From Deinobacterium chartae (GTDB taxonomy: Bacteria > Deinococcota > Deinococci > Deinococcales > Deinococcaceae), in the NCBI RefSeq assembly GCF_014202645.1, contig NZ_JACHHG010000011.1, forward strand, positions 62,001-126,000: a DNA stretch of 64,000 bases. Direction: 5' to 3'. Position numbers and translations under genes: made by a program. Each line of letters begins with the position of its first letter. The first letter of the stretch is position 1. The notes beneath the pieces were generated by a model. The model ran no database searches. It worked only from the letters and a program-made list of their open reading frames with translations, and had not been told where the DNA came from. Below are positions 19,435 through 28,611 of this stretch, piece by piece.

Positions 19435-19581
19435 TTATTAGTACGGCACACGGCAACTCGCTCGATCATGCCGTCAGACCGAGGTCACCGAACCTCGTCG
19501 TCAGGCTTGCCATCGCATGCTCATGACGTGACAATGGACCGTCCGATCTGGCAAGATGAAGGAAAGATAAGGAGGTCGTAC

Positions 19582-21732
19582 GTGACGTCACTGCACCAAC
19601 TCAGGGAGCGCCAAGATACCGCCCTACGCCTCATTGAAGCGATGAAGAACTTCCAGTACAAAGTCCAAGACGAGGATAACTTCATCAATCGGCAGATCCT
19701 GGAACTCCGTGGAGCGGTGGAGCGCTCGAAGAAGCCGGAACGTTACCGCATCGCCGTCGTAGGCTCCTTCAAGGTTGGCAAGTCGTCATTCATCAACAAA
19801 CTGTTCGACCTCGACAACCTCGCACCCGTCAACACCAATCCCGAAACGGCCACCGTGACGTCCTTCCGGTACGCCGACCAGCCTCGCGCCGTCATCCGGT
19901 TCATGCCGAAGCGCTCCTGGCAGGACATGGCGGACATCGCTCAGCAGGACCCGGGAAATCTGGAGGCCCGACGCTACGAGGGCTGGCATCGCCATCTCGC
20001 TAACCTGGAAAATGCGGCCGAGCGCGAAGGGTACGAGCGTCAACTCCAAGCCCTGGTACGCGATGAAGGGTACGCCCTGGTGATCAACTGCCCAAACTGG
20101 ATGGACCAGGGAATTCGCAAGGCGTTCCGCAGTGAATTGAAAAAGTACATCTCCAGCCGAAATCCCCTGCACTACCTCGTCGAACGCGTAGAAGTGTACG
20201 CGCCCATTCAGATGCTGCACGAGGGCGTGGAATTCATCGACACTCCCGGACTCAACGACACGGACCTGTACCGTGTCCGGGCGACCGAACGTGAAGTGGA
20301 GCAGGTGGACGCAATCCTGTTCCTCACGACGTCGGGTGCGTCGTACAGCCAGTCGGACAAGGAGTTCCTGCTGAGTCAGATCCGCAAGCGGCGCCTACGG
20401 CATCTGCGGATCCTCATTACGAAGTTCGACGTCACATATGACAGTGCCTGCCGGCAGGCAGAAGAGGAAGACGAGGACACCCCGGACCTGCCGGCCCACC
20501 TGCGATTGGAGGAGGCTCGCGTTCGCGGTGCGATCAGGGACACGCTGCACGAGGTGCTTGCCGCCGCTGGGGACCGTCTCTCGTTGGAGGACAGGGCGTA
20601 CTTCACGAGCCTGCTAGAGGAAATTCGAGTTCACTTCATCTCTTCGAAACTCTACGGAGATGGCCGGCGTGACTTGTCCGGCATTCCAACCGTACGTGTC
20701 GACTTGACGGAGATGTTCGAGAACGGCGAGGTCATGCGAGCGGCCGTGGACGACCTTCGCGCCACGATCGCGCGCGTCGTAGAGCAGACACGCTCGTACA
20801 TCGCCGCGTACCGCTCCAAAAAAAACCTTTCCGAACAGCAAAAGAAAGAAGAGCAGGCCTATCTTAAGACGCAGTCCACGGCGAGCAAGCTCCTGCGAGA
20901 CTTCGAGCGGCGATTGGAATTCGAGATCGAAGAGTCCCGCGAATTCGACAGCTTTGACCGAGAACAGATCAAAACCCGCGTCAAGGCCATCGGCGTGCGC
21001 TCCCAGGAGATCATCGACGACTACCAGCGGCGCGACTGCATCAAACACTGGCGGACGAAGCGCAGCCGAGACTGGGTGTACCTCACCGACTTCGCCACCC
21101 GCGTCGCCAACCGAGTCTTCCCGGAGTTCGAAGCTCTCATCCGCTTCTACCAGCGCAAGCTCCTGGAGCGGCTCAAGCGGGGCGCCACGCAAGTCCAACG
21201 CCTGCGGCAGGAACTCGACCGGTTCACCTCTAGCGACGAGCTCGTCAACAGCCAGATGCGGGAGTTGACCGCCGAGATCGTCGAGCGCATGCAGTTCGAC
21301 GAGAGTGAACTCGACGTGTTCTTCGACACCGAACGTCACCTCATCGTGGAAACCCTGGAGGACTTCCTGGACGCTGAGACGCTCGAATTGATCGATCAGG
21401 CCCGGACGCGGGTGGCGCTGATCTGGGGTACCGGCACGAACGCACGTCAGAACGAGGCCATTGAGGAGTTCTACGACGAGTTCAGTGACATCGTTCGTCC
21501 GCGCTTCGAACGGTACCTCTTCGACACGTTCGAGCGATACACGCGCATCGTGGCGGACCGAGTGGTCAACATCTACAAGGGCATCAACCGGGATGTGGAG
21601 CAGCGCCTAGAGGACCAACGCGAGATCATCAACGACATCATGCGACGGCACTCGAAGCAACAAATCGACCTCGTCCTACCCGCTCTCGACGAGCTCGAAC
21701 GCGTACTCCCCACACCCGAACTGGCAGCGTGA
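19582..21732 (+). CDS. Dynamin-like GTPase
   Basis: 716 residues. Large GTPase of the bacterial dynamin family: G1 loop GSFKVGKSSF (K67), G3 DTPGLND (D220), G4 ITKFD, followed by a long alpha-helical, charged stalk-like region to the C-terminus. GTG at 19582 is chosen because AAGGAGG lies a few bases upstream and the GTPase domain starts soon after. The in-frame open region further upstream is antisense to the DUF262 pseudogene. Bacterial dynamins remodel membranes, and some protect against phage. Position just before the DISARM operon on the same strand, with a coupled short ORF in between, suggests a defence role; this is inference. Confidence 0.82.
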   Translation: MTSLHQLRERQDTALRLIEAMKNFQYKVQDEDNFINRQILELRGAVERSKKPERYRIAVVGSFKVGKSSFINKLFDLDNLAPVNTNPETATVTSFRYADQPRAVIRFMPKRSWQDMADIAQQDPGNLEARRYEGWHRHLANLENAAEREGYERQLQALVRDEGYALVINCPNWMDQGIRKAFRSELKKYISSRNPLHYLVERVEVYAPIQMLHEGVEFIDTPGLNDTDLYRVRATEREVEQVDAILFLTTSGASYSQSDKEFLLSQIRKRRLRHLRILITKFDVTYDSACRQAEEEDEDTPDLPAHLRLEEARVRGAIRDTLHEVLAAAGDRLSLEDRAYFTSLLEEIRVHFISSKLYGDGRRDLSGIPTVRVDLTEMFENGEVMRAAVDDLRATIARVVEQTRSYIAAYRSKKNLSEQQKKEEQAYLKTQSTASKLLRDFERRLEFEIEESREFDSFDREQIKTRVKAIGVRSQEIIDDYQRRDCIKHWRTKRSRDWVYLTDFATRVANRVFPEFEALIRFYQRKLLERLKRGATQVQRLRQELDRFTSSDELVNSQMRELTAEIVERMQFDESELDVFFDTERHLIVETLEDFLDAETLELIDQARTRVALIWGTGTNARQNEAIEEFYDEFSDIVRPRFERYLFDTFERYTRIVADRVVNIYKGINRDVEQRLEDQREIINDIMRRHSKQQIDLVLPALDELERVLPTPELAA

Positions 21733-21953
21733 GCATCACGACCTCGAATCCTCCTCGGTACACTCACCGCTTCTCGTCCGCCTCATTCGAGGGAAGGCAC
21801 CAAGAGTTCTCCATCAGAGCTCCATCAGAGCGTCGGCTCACGCGGTCACGCCCAACAATGCGTTATAAAATCGAAACCATGCGAAGCAAAGGTGAAGAGA
21901 TGCTCAAGGAGCATGTGCCGAGTATCGACTTCATGGGAGCGACCAAAGCGTGA
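21729..21953 (+). CDS. Possible 74-residue linker ORF between dynamin and methylase
   Basis: A GTG at 21729 overlaps the dynamin stop as GTGA, and its own TGA (21951-21953) overlaps the methylase GTG in the same way. The double four-base overlap is what translational coupling looks like in this operon. Against it, the first half is low-complexity Ser/Arg-rich and matches nothing I recognise, and a promoter-like TATAAA lies inside. A shorter version from the ATG at 21858 (31 residues) is also possible. Confidence 0.3.
   Translation: MSITTSNPPRYTHRFSSASFEGRHQEFSIRAPSERRLTRSRPTMRYKIETMRSKGEEMLKEHVPSIDFMGATKA
21864..21869 (+). promoter_or_regulatory. Candidate -10 box for the methylase-DISARM operon
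   Basis: TATAAA in an otherwise GC-rich stretch, 80 bases before the methylase start. No good -35 box at the usual distance. A near-duplicate CATCAGAGCTCCATCAGAGC lies just upstream and could be a regulator site. Confidence 0.3.
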
Positions 21954-23038
21954 AAGTCGCTGGCATCGACCTGTTCTGCGGGGCAGGAGGACTCACCCAC
22001 GGACTCGCCCTCGAAGGCGTACCGGTCCGTGCTGGGATCGACATCGATCCAGCTTGCCACTTTCCTTACGAGGCAAACAACCCTGGTCAATTCATCCGAT
22101 CCGACGTGTCGCAACTCTCCGCCGATGTGCTGGACGGCATGTACGGTGACGCAGACGTACGAATCCTCGCCGGCTGTGCTCCTTGCCAGCCTTTCTCCCC
22201 GTACGCGCAACGGTACGATACCGTCGGTACTGAGCGGTGGGGGCTGCTGTATCACTTCGCCCGGCTCGTCACTGCCGTCAAACCCGACGTGATCACGATG
22301 GAGAACGTACCCACCGTCTCGCGTCACGCGGTGTTCCTGGACTTCGTGCAAGCACTGAAGGACGCGAAGTACCAAGTGTGGTTCGACGTCGTCGACTGCA
22401 GTTCCTACGGCCTCCCTCAACGCCGTCGCCGTTTGGTGCTGCTCGCCTCCCGCCACGGGAACATCGGCTTGATCGACCCGACGCACGAGCAGGCCATGAC
22501 CGTACGTGATGCCATCGGACACATGGAGCCGCTCGACGCCGGAAAGGCCTCCGCACGCGACCCGCTGCACGTGGCTGCGACCCTCTCAGAGCGCAACCTG
22601 CAGCGCATCCGAGCCTCCAGGCCAGGCGGCTCCTGGAAGGACTGGCCCGAGTCCCTCGTGGCGGACTGCCACCGCGCCGACACGGGCAAGACGTACCCCA
22701 GCGTATACGGCCGCATGCGCTGGGACGAACCCGCGCCAACGCTGACGACGCAGTACTACGCCTTCGGCAGCGGACGCTTCGGGCACCCTGAACGAGACCG
22801 CGCCATCTCACTGCGCGAAGGCGCAATCCTGCAAGGCTTTCCGCAAGCGTATGCCTTCGTTCCAGAGGGCGCCCCCGTTCACTTCAAGACGCTCGGGCGT
22901 ATGATCGGCAATGCGGTTCCTGTCGTCATCGGGCAGGTCATCGGCCGCAGCATCAAGCAGCACCTGGGATTGAACTTCCCTGAGAGTGCAGCGACGAAGG
23001 AGGCGAACGCATCCGAGCATGAAGCCGTCATCGCCTGA
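21950..23038 (+). CDS. dcm: DNA (cytosine-5)-methyltransferase
   Basis: 362 residues with all key C5-methylase motifs: I FCGAGGLTHG, IV CAPCQPFSP (catalytic C79), VI MENVPT, VIII PQRRRRLVL, X IGNAVPV. The target-recognition region between VIII and X (about 190-300) is short, so a short recognition sequence is likely. Class 2 DISARM uses a cytosine methylase (DrmMII), whereas the other genes here are class 1. A Vsr gene overlaps its end, which indicates genuine 5-methylcytosine production. It may be the DISARM host-marking enzyme, or a separate orphan/RM methylase captured upstream. Confidence 0.9.
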   Translation: MKVAGIDLFCGAGGLTHGLALEGVPVRAGIDIDPACHFPYEANNPGQFIRSDVSQLSADVLDGMYGDADVRILAGCAPCQPFSPYAQRYDTVGTERWGLLYHFARLVTAVKPDVITMENVPTVSRHAVFLDFVQALKDAKYQVWFDVVDCSSYGLPQRRRRLVLLASRHGNIGLIDPTHEQAMTVRDAIGHMEPLDAGKASARDPLHVAATLSERNLQRIRASRPGGSWKDWPESLVADCHRADTGKTYPSVYGRMRWDEPAPTLTTQYYAFGSGRFGHPERDRAISLREGAILQGFPQAYAFVPEGAPVHFKTLGRMIGNAVPVVIGQVIGRSIKQHLGLNFPESAATKEANASEHEAVIA

Positions 23039-23468
23039 AGCCAGTCGACGCCTGTCCAAGGTCCGCCAGAAAGGCACCTCAGCCGAGGTGGAGTTACGCC
23101 GGGCACTTCATCGGCTCGGCCTGCGCTACCGGTTGCACGTTCCGCTCATCGTCCGGCCGCGGCGTGTCGCCGACATCGTCTTCCCGACGGCACGCGTGGC
23201 GGTCTTCGTCGATGGGTGTTTCTGGCATGGCTGCCCCTTGCACGCCACGTGGCCCAAGAACAACGCCGAGTTCTGGCGCTTCAAGATCGAAGCCAATCGC
23301 GCACGTGATGCCGACACGGACGCCCGACTCCTCGCCCTCGGTTGGCACGTCATCCGCGTGTGGGAGCACGAAGCGGTGGCCGAAGCGGCCGCACGCATCA
23401 AGCACGAGGTCTCCCAGCGTCTCGGCACAGCCCGTCCCGGTCCAAACGAGCATCACCACCATCTCTGA
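23019..23468 (+). CDS. vsr: Very short patch repair endonuclease
   Basis: 149 residues. Nicks next to T in T:G mismatches that arise by deamination of 5-methylcytosine. Family pattern: RLSKVRQKGTSAEVELRRAL, then ADIVFPTARVAVFVDGCFWHGC. D52 corresponds to the catalytic Asp and H70 to the active-site His of the E. coli enzyme. RVWEHE is near the C-terminus. The ATG at 23019 is chosen: it overlaps the end of the methylase by 20 bases and gives the usual family length. Vsr genes typically sit beside their cognate C5 methylase. Confidence 0.92.
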   Translation: MKPSSPEASRRLSKVRQKGTSAEVELRRALHRLGLRYRLHVPLIVRPRRVADIVFPTARVAVFVDGCFWHGCPLHATWPKNNAEFWRFKIEANRARDADTDARLLALGWHVIRVWEHEAVAEAAARIKHEVSQRLGTARPGPNEHHHHL

Positions 23469-23482
23469 CTCCGAAAGGCCTC

Positions 23483-26400
23483 ATGACAGAAGCGCAGCGC
23501 CTCCCCAACGATTCCGCCGCCCTCCTCACCGTTCCTGAGCCTGGACAGCTGGTCGACGTGCGCCGCCGACAATGGATCGTATCCGACGTGCAAGGCGCGA
23601 GCATCGGCACTGGGAAGCCGCAGCATCTCGTCACGCTCTCCTCCATCGACGAGGACGCCCTGGGGGAAACGGTTCAGGTCGTCTGGGAAGTCGAACCGGG
23701 AGCGCATGTCATCGAACGTGCCGGTCTCCCGCACGTCACGGGCGTCGACGACGCCGAACGGCTCGAGGCATTCCTGGACGCCGTGAGGTGGGGAGCGGCG
23801 ACCAATGCCGACCGAGGCTTCCTACAGGCCCCGTTTCGCAGCGGCGTCAGCATCGAGGATTTCCAACTGGATCCACTCGTTCGCGCGATCGACATGGCAC
23901 GCGCCAACCTCTTGATCGCAGACGACGTCGGACTCGGGAAGACGATCGAGGCGGGCCTGGTCGTTCAGGAACTCCTCGTGCGGCACCGTGCACGAACGGT
24001 GCTGATCTTGTGCCCAGCCTCCCTGCAAGAGAAGTGGCGGACCGAAATGCTGGAGAAGTTCGGGCTGGAGTTCCGCATCGTCGATACGGACTACGTCAAA
24101 CACCTACGCCGGGAACGCGGCCTGCACGCAAATCCATGGACGTCCCACCCTCGCCTGATCACGTCCATCGACTGGGCGAAGAGCGGAGAGGGTCTGCAGG
24201 CCTTGCGCGACACACTTCCTTCACACGTCACGTACCCACGCAAGTTCGACGTCCTGATCGTCGATGAAGCGCACAACGTAGCACCGAGCGCCTCCGCACA
24301 CTATCTGTCGGAGAGTCAGCGTACACGTCTCGTCCGGCTGATCGCCCCGCACTTCCAACACAAGCTGTTCCTCACCGCTACCCCCCACGACGGGTACACG
24401 GAGTCCTTCACCGCTCTCCTGGAACTCCTTGATGACCAACGCTTCGCACGCAACGTCCCACCCGACGAGAAGCGCCTCTCGCAAGTCATGATCCGTCGTC
24501 TCAAGAGTGAACTGGTCGACGCGGAAGGCAAGGCGCTCTATCCGAAGCGTCGCCTGGAGGCCCTGTACGTGAGCTACACGCAGGAAGAACGCGAAACGCA
24601 GCAGTTGTTGGAGCGCTACATTCAGCGACGTGAGACTGGCGCGCAGGGCGAGGACCTGGCCCACCGCTTCGTGCATCAACTGCTTCGGAAGCGCTTGTTC
24701 TCCTCTCCGGCAGCATTCGCCACGACCCTGGAACGCCACGTCGCCACGCTCGAGGGCCGGTCACTCAAGAACGACCGGGAGCGCACCTTCGACGACCGCA
24801 TTCTGCGCAAAGCCATCTCCAGGGTGGACGAGGACTACGCGGACGACCGCGAGGCAGAAGCTGCCCAAGCCGAGGCGGTCGAAGAAGCCAGCAGGCACAC
24901 GCGTTCCCCCACATCGGAAGAGCGCCGCATGCTGGACGAACTGCGGGAATGGGCACAGGAAGCACGGAGCCGCCCCGACGCGAAGGCCAAGGCGATCCTG
25001 CAGTGGATCGAACGGCACCTCAAGACGGACGGCCAGTGGAACGACCAAAGGGTCATCCTGTTCACCGAGTACCGAACGACCCACCAGTGGATGCACGAGA
25101 TTCTCGCAAGTCACGGACTCGCCGGCGAACGCGTCGGCCTGATCTACGGCGGCATGGACCCCAAGGAACGCGAGGCCGTCAAGGCAGCCTTCCAAGCCTC
25201 ACCGGATGAATCCCCCGTGCGAATCCTCCTCGCGACCGACGCTGCTTCTGAAGGAATCGATCTGCAGAACCACTGCCATCTGCTCATTCACCTGGAGATT
25301 CCCTACAACCCGAACGTGATGGAGCAGCGGAACGGCCGTATCGACCGCCACGGGCAGCGCGCGCCCGAGGTCGTCATCTGGCACCCGGTCGATGCCGAAG
25401 GCGGTCACGGCGAGGACATCCTCCGTGCATTGCGCAAGTTGGAAGCGATGCGCGCCGACATGGGCAGTGTCAACCCCGTCATCGCACCACAGATTCCCGA
25501 CCTTCTCGAAGGACGCCGACGCGAGTTGGACACGAGCGCAGCAGAAGAGCGCATGAGGCGAGCGCGCCGCTTCGTGAAGGCGGAACGTGACCTGCGCGAA
25601 CGCGTCACGAAGCTCCACGAGCGCCTCCTGGAGACCCGACGCGATTTCCACTTGGACCCCGAGCACATCCACCGGGCGGTGCGGGTGGGGTTGGAACTGG
25701 CCGGCAAGCCCCCACTCGTTCCCGTCGCCCTCGCCGGCGCTCCGGATGGTACGGCATTCCGCATGCCGGAGCTCGCTGGCTCGTGGGCACGCTGCCTGGA
25801 AGGCTTGGAGCACCCATACAACAAGAAGATCCGACCGATCACGTTCGACCACGACGTCGCCAAGGGCCGAGACGACGTCGTGTTGGTGCACCTGAATCAC
25901 CCGCTGGTTCAGATGAGTCTGCGCCTGCTGCGCGCAGAAGTCTGGGCCCATGAGGGCTCGAAGAAGTTGAACCGCGTCACGGTGCGCGCCCTTCCCGACG
26001 ACCGCCTGGACGGTCCAGCAGTGGCGGTCGTGTCGCGGCTGGTCATGGTCGGCGGCAATCACCATCGATTGCACGAGGAGCTCACCGAAGCCGGTGGGTA
26101 CCTGCGCGAAGGTACCTTCCGCCGGGAGGAGCGTGTCACCGAGGTGCGACGCTGGCTCGACGAAGCCACACCCGTCACGGAGCTCTCGCCCAGCCTTCTC
26201 GACTCCTTGCGTGCCCGCTTCGACCGCCACCGGGAAGATCTCCTTCGTGCCATCGATGCGCGGTCCAGAGAGCGCCTGCGCGGCCTCGCGAGCACCCTCG
26301 ACGCGCGTCGGACGAAGGAGGTCGAGGACATCCTGGAGGTGCTGACCGAACTTCAACACACCCTCGAAACCGAGCTCCACGAGGAGCTTCCCTTGCAGCT

Positions 26401-26602
26401 TCCTCTGCTCACTCCCGACGAACACACCCAACTCAAGCGGGACCGTGCCGCCCTCGAGGCACGCCTCGCTCGCATCCCCGATGAGCGTGAGCAGGAAGTC
26501 CTGGCCATCGAGGCCCGGTACTCGAACCTGACCGAGCGGACGTTCCCCGTTGCGGTCGTCCTACTGGTTCCCGGCTCACTCCTGAATGGCAGGTATGCGT
26601 GA
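23483..26602 (+). CDS. drmD: DISARM protein DrmD, SNF2-type helicase
   Basis: 1,039 residues. SNF2/SF2 ATPase expected to move on double-stranded DNA: Walker A GLGKT (K153), DEAH box (D261-H264), motif III LTATPHDG, and the C-terminal RecA domain with EGIDLQN and RNGRIDRHGQ (about R619). The last third is a helical region rich in charged residues (about 640-1039). DrmD is the helicase that defines class 1 DISARM. The ATG at 23483 lies 14 bases after vsr. Its stop overlaps the next gene as GTGA. A longer upstream start would overlap vsr in a non-conserved way and is rejected. Confidence 0.9.
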   Translation: MTEAQRLPNDSAALLTVPEPGQLVDVRRRQWIVSDVQGASIGTGKPQHLVTLSSIDEDALGETVQVVWEVEPGAHVIERAGLPHVTGVDDAERLEAFLDAVRWGAATNADRGFLQAPFRSGVSIEDFQLDPLVRAIDMARANLLIADDVGLGKTIEAGLVVQELLVRHRARTVLILCPASLQEKWRTEMLEKFGLEFRIVDTDYVKHLRRERGLHANPWTSHPRLITSIDWAKSGEGLQALRDTLPSHVTYPRKFDVLIVDEAHNVAPSASAHYLSESQRTRLVRLIAPHFQHKLFLTATPHDGYTESFTALLELLDDQRFARNVPPDEKRLSQVMIRRLKSELVDAEGKALYPKRRLEALYVSYTQEERETQQLLERYIQRRETGAQGEDLAHRFVHQLLRKRLFSSPAAFATTLERHVATLEGRSLKNDRERTFDDRILRKAISRVDEDYADDREAEAAQAEAVEEASRHTRSPTSEERRMLDELREWAQEARSRPDAKAKAILQWIERHLKTDGQWNDQRVILFTEYRTTHQWMHEILASHGLAGERVGLIYGGMDPKEREAVKAAFQASPDESPVRILLATDAASEGIDLQNHCHLLIHLEIPYNPNVMEQRNGRIDRHGQRAPEVVIWHPVDAEGGHGEDILRALRKLEAMRADMGSVNPVIAPQIPDLLEGRRRELDTSAAEERMRRARRFVKAERDLRERVTKLHERLLETRRDFHLDPEHIHRAVRVGLELAGKPPLVPVALAGAPDGTAFRMPELAGSWARCLEGLEHPYNKKIRPITFDHDVAKGRDDVVLVHLNHPLVQMSLRLLRAEVWAHEGSKKLNRVTVRALPDDRLDGPAVAVVSRLVMVGGNHHRLHEELTEAGGYLREGTFRREERVTEVRRWLDEATPVTELSPSLLDSLRARFDRHREDLLRAIDARSRERLRGLASTLDARRTKEVEDILEVLTELQHTLETELHEELPLQLPLLTPDEHTQLKRDRAALEARLARIPDEREQEVLAIEARYSNLTERTFPVAVVLLVPGSLLNGRYA

Positions 26603-28611
26603 GTACCGGTTATCACGCGAGCGTGGAGCGCTTCCTGCAGGAAGACGATGACGCCATCATCGGGGCACTCGTGACGGCCGTAGCCAAGACGGGCATCGAG
26701 AGTCAACGGGCCACGCAGATCGCCGCGTGGCGCGAAGAGATTCGTATCCTCAAGGACCAACTACACGCACACGACCTGCGACGATGGCACATCGCCCTCG
26801 AATACGAGTTGCCGCGCCGTTCGAAACGACCGGACGTCATCCTGCTCGCGGACGACGTGATATTCGTGGTGGAGTTCAAGGTCGGCGCCAAGGACCACGA
26901 TGCCAGCGCCCGCTGGCAGGCGGAGGACTATTGCCTCAACCTGCGTGACTTTCATGCAGAGAGCCGAAATCGCACGCTCGTGCCGGTGGTTTGCGCCAGC
27001 AACGCCAGCAACGCGCCTGAGGACGATGCCCCCATCGGCACGGGCACGGCTGGTGTTCAGCACGTGATCCAGACGAACCGGTGGCACCTCGGGCAGCACT
27101 TGATCCGTGCTCACGCCGAGCATCACCGGCCCGATGCGCCTCCGATCGAGGCTTGCGCCTGGCTCACCTCCCCGTATCGTCCCACGCCCACCATCACCGA
27201 GGCAGCCATCCGCCTCTACGAGCATCACGGAGTGCGAGATCTCTCGCACAGCCACGCCTACAACCTGGACCGAACCACGGGCATGCTCACCAGGATCGTG
27301 CGCGATGCCCGCGAGCACCATCGTCGGGTGATCTGCTTCGTCACCGGCGTTCCGGGGGCCGGCAAGACCCTCACGGGACTGGACGTGGTACATGATCCGG
27401 CACTGCGCTCACACGACGCGCCAGCCGGCATCTTCCTGTCTGGCAACGGTCCCCTCGTGAAAGTCGTGCAGGAGGCCATCGTGATGAGCCAGGTGCGGCA
27501 GGGCCGTCGCCGTCAGGATTGCATGCACGAAGTGACGACCTTCATTCAGAACGTCCACCAGTTCCTCCGCTACCACCACGAACACCCCGAGCTCGCCCCG
27601 CACGAGCACGTCGTCGTGTTCGACGAAGCACAACGCGCCTGGGACAGCGCGCAGATGCAACGCAAGTGGAACGTTGGTGTCTCCGAGGCTGACGTTCTGC
27701 TGGACGTGATGGAGCGCCTACCCGACTGGTCGGTCGTCATCGCCCTGGTGGGTGGGGGGCAGGAGATCTTCTCAGGAGAGGCAGGCCTCGAAGAGTGGGG
27801 CCGCGCCCTGGAGCGACGCGGGGACCGCTGGGAAATCGTGGCTTCCCCGGACGTCGTGGAAGGAGCAGCGAGCGTGGCAGGGCATCGCCTCTTCGCTCAC
27901 GGTATTCCCGAGCAGGTGACGATCCGGGAAGAGCCCGATGCACACCTGGCCGTCAGCGTTCGCAGTCACCGCGCACAGCGCCTGGCCGAGTGGGTGAACG
28001 ACCTCCTCACCCTGAACCCCGAGCGAGCGCGCCACGTCCTTCCCGACTCGCGCGAGTTCCCATTGTTCGTCACCCGTGACCTGGACCAGGCGCGCGCATG
28101 GCTGCGGCTACGCAGTGGGATGGACCCCGACCGACGCTGCGGACTCGTCGCCACTTCCGAGGACCAGCGCCTTCGGGCACATGGGCTCGAAAGCTCGAGC
28201 GCGTTTCGCCTCGACTACCCCTTTCAGAAGTGGTTCCTCGCTCCCCCCAGTGACTGCCGCTCCAGTTACACGCTCGAAGTCGCGGCATCAGAGTTCGAAT
28301 GCCAAGGACTCGAGCTGGACTGGGTCGGTGTCTGTTGGGGCGGCGACCTCACTCCCGAGAGCGACCAGGTCACTTGGGCGTACCGAAAGTTCCGAGGCGC
28401 CAACTGGCAGAACGTCCGCCAAGACGTGGAACGTGCCTACGTCCGCAACCGCTATCGCGTCCTCCTGACGCGCGCACGACAAGGCATGGTGATCTGGGTC
28501 CCGCCCGGCGCCGCGCACGACCCCACGCGTGATCCACAGCGTTTCGATCGCCTCTACCAGTACCTGCGCTCGGCAGGCGTACCGGACCTCCAGGAGAACC
28601 TTCAAGCATGA
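26599..28611 (+). CDS. PD-(D/E)XK nuclease fused to Schlafen-group-3/DUF2075 helicase
   Basis: 670 residues. The N-terminal domain shows a restriction-nuclease core: E70, then PD79 and E92-F-K94 (KRPDVILL ... FVVEFKVG). The C-terminal part is a UvrD-like SF1 ATPase: Walker A GVPGAGKT (K256), Walker B VVFDEAQ (D342), and YRVLLTRARQGMVIWVP close to the end. This matches proteins annotated DUF2075 or SLFN-g3 helicase. It starts with GTG overlapping the drmD stop and ends overlapping the drmMI start, so it is an integral part of the operon. It is not one of the core DISARM genes. Likely a nuclease-helicase acting on foreign DNA (inference). Confidence 0.85.
   Translation: MSTGYHASVERFLQEDDDAIIGALVTAVAKTGIESQRATQIAAWREEIRILKDQLHAHDLRRWHIALEYELPRRSKRPDVILLADDVIFVVEFKVGAKDHDASARWQAEDYCLNLRDFHAESRNRTLVPVVCASNASNAPEDDAPIGTGTAGVQHVIQTNRWHLGQHLIRAHAEHHRPDAPPIEACAWLTSPYRPTPTITEAAIRLYEHHGVRDLSHSHAYNLDRTTGMLTRIVRDAREHHRRVICFVTGVPGAGKTLTGLDVVHDPALRSHDAPAGIFLSGNGPLVKVVQEAIVMSQVRQGRRRQDCMHEVTTFIQNVHQFLRYHHEHPELAPHEHVVVFDEAQRAWDSAQMQRKWNVGVSEADVLLDVMERLPDWSVVIALVGGGQEIFSGEAGLEEWGRALERRGDRWEIVASPDVVEGAASVAGHRLFAHGIPEQVTIREEPDAHLAVSVRSHRAQRLAEWVNDLLTLNPERARHVLPDSREFPLFVTRDLDQARAWLRLRSGMDPDRRCGLVATSEDQRLRAHGLESSSAFRLDYPFQKWFLAPPSDCRSSYTLEVAASEFECQGLELDWVGVCWGGDLTPESDQVTWAYRKFRGANWQNVRQDVERAYVRNRYRVLLTRARQGMVIWVPPGAAHDPTRDPQRFDRLYQYLRSAGVPDLQENLQA

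Noticed and set aside
19126-19581. N-terminal extension of the dynamin frame
   Set aside because: It is antisense to the DUF262 remnant, and a good ribosome binding site with GTG lies at 19582.
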